Of a stretch of 32,494 nt of DNA, positions 30,760 to 32,494 are shown in pieces. The DNA comes from Candidatus Saccharimonadota bacterium (GTDB lineage Bacteria; Patescibacteriota; Saccharimonadia; Saccharimonadales; UBA4665). The translations under genes were made by a program, and so were the position numbers. The notes under the pieces were generated by a model. The model saw nothing but the letters and a program-made list of their open reading frames with translations. It did not search any database and had not been told where the DNA came from. The stretch covers positions 1 through 32,494 of the forward strand of contig DAIDKK010000010.1 in the NCBI GenBank assembly GCA_027450065.1, in the 5' to 3' direction. Each line of letters begins with the position of its first letter. Positions within the stretch are counted from its first letter, which is position 1.

Positions 30760-31230
30760 GTGAGTAACAAAACAAAACTGCACGAAACCTGGCAACGCTA
30801 TGAAACCTCGACAAAAGAGTATCTCTTGAGCCTGCGTGATGTGCGTAACGTGGGTTCGTTGGTATTTCTCATACTAATGCTGCTTATAAGTTGGAGCGGC
30901 ATTAAAGCCATCCAGACAAATTATAAGCTACAGCAAGAGGTGACTCAGCTGCAGCAAGAAGATCAGGTTGCGAAGTTACGTAACAATAATCAAAAGCTAG
31001 AGAACGAGTACTACACAACTCCCCAATATCTCGAGGTGACTGCTCGGCAGAATTTTGGCCTGCTCGCGCCGGGCGAAACGGAGTTATTGGTGCCACAGGC
31101 GGTGGCGCTTGCCCATACGAAGCCATTGCCTAAGGAGAGTTCGGTGTCTCCAGTGGCAAAGCACAAGCCAGTTTGGCAGCAAAACTTTGAAGATTGGATG
31201 GATTTTTTCTTCCATCGAACGCAACACTAG
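30760..31230 (+). CDS. FtsB/DivIC-like septum protein
   Basis: 156 residues from a GTG start. A cytosolic N terminus, one membrane helix (about 31-47, SLVFLILMLLISWSGIK), then a coiled coil (about 50-88, YKLQQEVTQLQQEDQVAKLR) and a short YTTPQYLEVTARQNFGLLAPGE motif, the DivIC/FtsB pattern of the division complex that links FtsL and FtsQ/DivIB. A Pro-rich linker and aromatic tail (QQNFEDWMDFFFHR) are extra. This is consistent with a small division protein. The neighbouring tRNAs do not form an operon with it, since its terminus is followed by a separate promoter. Confidence 0.83.
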   Translation: MSNKTKLHETWQRYETSTKEYLLSLRDVRNVGSLVFLILMLLISWSGIKAIQTNYKLQQEVTQLQQEDQVAKLRNNNQKLENEYYTTPQYLEVTARQNFGLLAPGETELLVPQAVALAHTKPLPKESSVSPVAKHKPVWQQNFEDWMDFFFHRTQH

Positions 31231-31232
31231 GT

Positions 31233-31261
31233 TTGACAATAGTACCTCTGTTTGTTACAAT
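31233..31261 (+). promoter_or_regulatory. consensus promoter of the initiator tRNA unit
   Basis: TTGACA (31233-31238), 17 bases, TACAAT (31256-31261). The RNA would begin near 31268 and have about 114 bases before the tRNA, a long leader. Confidence 0.75.
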
Positions 31262-31315
31262 AACGGGGCTCTACTGACCTTTGTTTTTTGTTGAAGCTTA
31301 GGGAAAAGATCAGCC

Positions 31316-31373
31316 GGACAAAATGTATTCCATTTTGCCCGCGCGATAGGAAAAACTATACGGTTTGTCCTAT
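31316..31373 (+). repeat. two hairpins in the tRNA leader
   Basis: CAAAATG (31319-31325) pairs with CATTTTG (31331-31337). ATAGGAAAAAC (31346-31356) pairs with GTTTGTCCTAT (31363-31373), 10 of 11 positions. The loop of the second holds TATACG, which might also be a second -10. They lie between the promoter and the tRNA 5' end; the role is unknown. Confidence 0.6.
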
Positions 31374-31381
31374 GCCTTTAT

Positions 31382-31456
31382 CGCGGGATGGAGCAGCGGC
31401 AGCTCGCATGGCTCATAACCATGAGGTCCCAGGTTCGAGTCCTGGTCCCGCAACCA
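31382..31456 (+). tRNA. initiator tRNA-fMet (CAT)
   Basis: A 75-base cloverleaf with the initiator C1-A72 mismatch: CGCGGGATGGAGCAGCGGCA at the 5' end and CCCGCAACCA at the 3' end, the classic fMet acceptor with encoded CCA. The D-loop (AGCGGCA) is two bases shorter than in E. coli. The anticodon stem is CATGG/CCATG, so the usual three consecutive G-C pairs next to the anticodon loop are reduced to two, with T29-A41 in the first place. A strong terminator follows. Confidence 0.95.
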
Positions 31457-31603
31457 AAATAAGGCACCCACGAAAGTGGGTGTTTTATTTTGGTTATGGA
31501 GCTAGATTCGAGCCAAAAAGGTTCGGCGTATGTGAGGCAAAGCCGAACGGAGAAGCGACGAGGCGGATGCCGAGGGAAGCGCTGCCCTGGTCCCGCAACC
31601 AAA
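31441..31603 (+). repeat. 18-bp direct repeat of the fMet tRNA 3' end
   Basis: CCTGGTCCCGCAACCAAA occurs at 31441-31458, in the tRNA, and again at 31586-31603, 145 bases later. The piece between holds the tRNA terminator and a GTTCGGC/GCCGAAC hairpin (31521-31527, 31542-31548), but no gene. Such repeats arise when an element integrates at a tRNA 3' end. Confidence 0.85.
31463..31491 (+). terminator. intrinsic terminator of the initiator tRNA
   Basis: CACCCAC (31465-31471), loop GAAA, GTGGGTG (31476-31482), then TTTTATTTT. The stem can extend with CCAAAATAA/TTATTTTGG into the tRNA end. Confidence 0.92.
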
Positions 31604-31608
31604 GAATG

Positions 31609-31638
31609 AGTCCGACCCAGTGTCGGGCTTTTTCTTTT
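31609..31638 (+). terminator. second terminator, after the duplicated tRNA end
   Basis: AGTCCGAC (31609-31616) pairs with GTCGGGCT (31622-31629), one wobble, followed by a T-rich run. It comes 6 bases after the duplicated CCAAA, in the same position as the first terminator after the true tRNA, but differs in sequence. Confidence 0.85.
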
Positions 31639-31707
31639 GCTAGATTCCCCCCAATAAGATTATGAGTTCGAGTTTTACTCACTGGGGCAGCCTAGAAGTG
31701 ATTCTTG

Positions 31708-32494
31708 TTATTCATGTTGATTTTGGCGCTGTTCGCCAACGTATGCTGCGAGATAACCCATTGCCGTAACTTTCCTGCGGATGGCATCAAAAGGATCTTG
31801 GTAGAAAGAACGTTGGGTATCTGGGCGCATGGAAAGATATACATTAATATCAAATTGGTAATGCAAAATCTCGAGTCCATTTGAAAAGGTTGGTTCTTTG
31901 CGGAATCGATCATAGGCTAGCTGCGTTGCTTCCGTATCCTTTCCCATTTCACGAAGAGCATGAATGTATTGCCACTGACTTTCGCCCGCATGGGGATATA
32001 GTTCGAGTAACTTGGCGTGAGCTCTAAAGTCACCACTTTTGTGAAGAGCCACTAAGAGACTTGGGTCAATATCTTCGGCTGCCGATAGGGCTCTAGGGTC
32101 ATACAAAATCGTACGATATTGCTCAACAAAGGGCTCATAGCCTCCTATGACTAGGTTATTGCTCATCTCCCTGGCGTGAGAGCCCTGATCATCGCCGAAA
32201 ACTGCGAGATACTCTACTACGGATGTGGCGTAAGTGCCTTCAGGATCTAGGTTAAGCATAACTCGAACAGAATTAAGCTCGGCTACATAAAATGACGATA
32301 GCATAAGCTGTTGTAGCTCTTCGGCCTCTTCGATTTTACCCGCGCGTAACATATCCTCTGCAAAGTATCGGAGTGCAATATCCGTCTGAGCGAATGCTCT
32401 TTCAACCGCTGAGCCGTGTGGCGTTAGAATACGAGAGAACACACTTATAATATTGGATATGTCGTCAGCTTCGTCGGCAGCCGGTTCTTCTTCT
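31708..32494 (-). CDS. helical-repeat (TPR-like) protein, 5' end beyond the right edge
   Basis: The frame is open to the window edge without a stop; an internal GTG at 32442 need not be the start. The part seen has an acidic stretch (EEEPAADEADD) and then a series of helical pairs: AEDMLRAGKIEEAEELQQLM, SLLVALHKSGDFRAHAKLLE, WQYIHALREMGKDTEATQLA, which look like TPR or related repeats used for protein contacts. The final helical region (DPFDAIRRKVTAMGYLAAYV) ends at a TAA at 31708. No enzyme motif is seen. It converges on the tRNA region and ends about 70 bases from a bidirectional-looking hairpin at 31609-31638. Confidence 0.7.
   Translation of the reverse strand, partial: EEEPAADEADDISNIISVFSRILTPHGSAVERAFAQTDIALRYFAEDMLRAGKIEEAEELQQLMLSSFYVAELNSVRVMLNLDPEGTYATSVVEYLAVFGDDQGSHAREMSNNLVIGGYEPFVEQYRTILYDPRALSAAEDIDPSLLVALHKSGDFRAHAKLLELYPHAGESQWQYIHALREMGKDTEATQLAYDRFRKEPTFSNGLEILHYQFDINVYLSMRPDTQRSFYQDPFDAIRRKVTAMGYLAAYVGEQRQNQHE

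Noticed and set aside
31288-31665. 125-codon ORF across the initiator tRNA
   Set aside because: It reads through the tRNA, its terminator and the duplicated tRNA end. This is a chance frame on RNA and terminator sequence.

Overview
The window looks like a chromosomal segment of a Patescibacteria (CPR) bacterium, most probably Candidatus Saccharibacteria (TM7). This is inferred from gene content and style: very compact gene packing, many short membrane-anchored proteins of unknown function, a 64-residue protein of a type I associate with CPR genomes, and a MutY-like glycosylase without an iron-sulfur cluster. TGA works as an ordinary stop (for example in the ATGA overlaps at 3503, 4084, 5929 and 29783), so the TGA-as-glycine code of Gracilibacteria/Absconditabacteria is not in use. 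No taxonomic marker such as rRNA is present, so the assignment is inference.

Layout. 1-1727 (minus): end of an envelope polysaccharide cluster with a glycosyltransferase and a polyprenyl-phosphate sugar transferase. 1749-5275 (plus): an O-antigen-ligase/GtrA fusion, a P-loop kinase, a LexA-type DNA-binding domain without its protease, and an anchored protein. 5306-6477: a cobalamin riboswitch with its own terminator controls a DUF4430 (transcobalamin-like) anchored protein and an S-component-like membrane protein, which together look like a vitamin B12 capture and uptake unit. 6484-7313: nadD with a small overlapping ORF. 7343-7668: a free-standing short transcription unit with a 30-codon ORF. 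7650-9676: divergent marR and MFS drug exporter sharing a palindromic operator. 9703-14081: DsbA-like oxidoreductase, CBS-domain membrane protein, aspS, AlkA-like glycosylase. 14160-15722: an accessory-looking patch with a Trp-rich mini membrane protein, an AbrB-type regulator with a 13-bp inverted repeat, a G13 tract, and two unknown genes. 15855-23961: large anchored surface proteins mixed with housekeeping genes (MutY-like, TsaC/Sua5, Mur ligase). 24136-30568: small conserved protein, two ABC exporter pairs, dus, one unknown protein. 30624-31638: two CAT-anticodon tRNAs (one initiator), an FtsB/DivIC-like gene, and a duplicated tRNA 3' end. 31708 to the right edge: an incomplete helical-repeat gene.

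Regulatory style. Many genes have an extended -10 element (TGnTANNNT) ending 6, 7, 9 or 10 bases before the start codon. That predicts leaderless or almost leaderless mRNAs. Only a few genes (riboswitch operon, MFS exporter, 64-aa protein, 30-codon ORF) show long leaders with Shine-Dalgarno sites. The proximal -10 elements helped fix several start codons.

The most interesting items are the B12 riboswitch unit, the leaderless promoter pattern, the orphan 30-codon transcript, the MutY-like enzyme with Glu at the catalytic Asp position, the initiator tRNA with an altered 3GC stem, the duplicated tRNA 3' end, and the G-tract patch near 14.9 kb. All statements come from reading the sequence; no database search was run.
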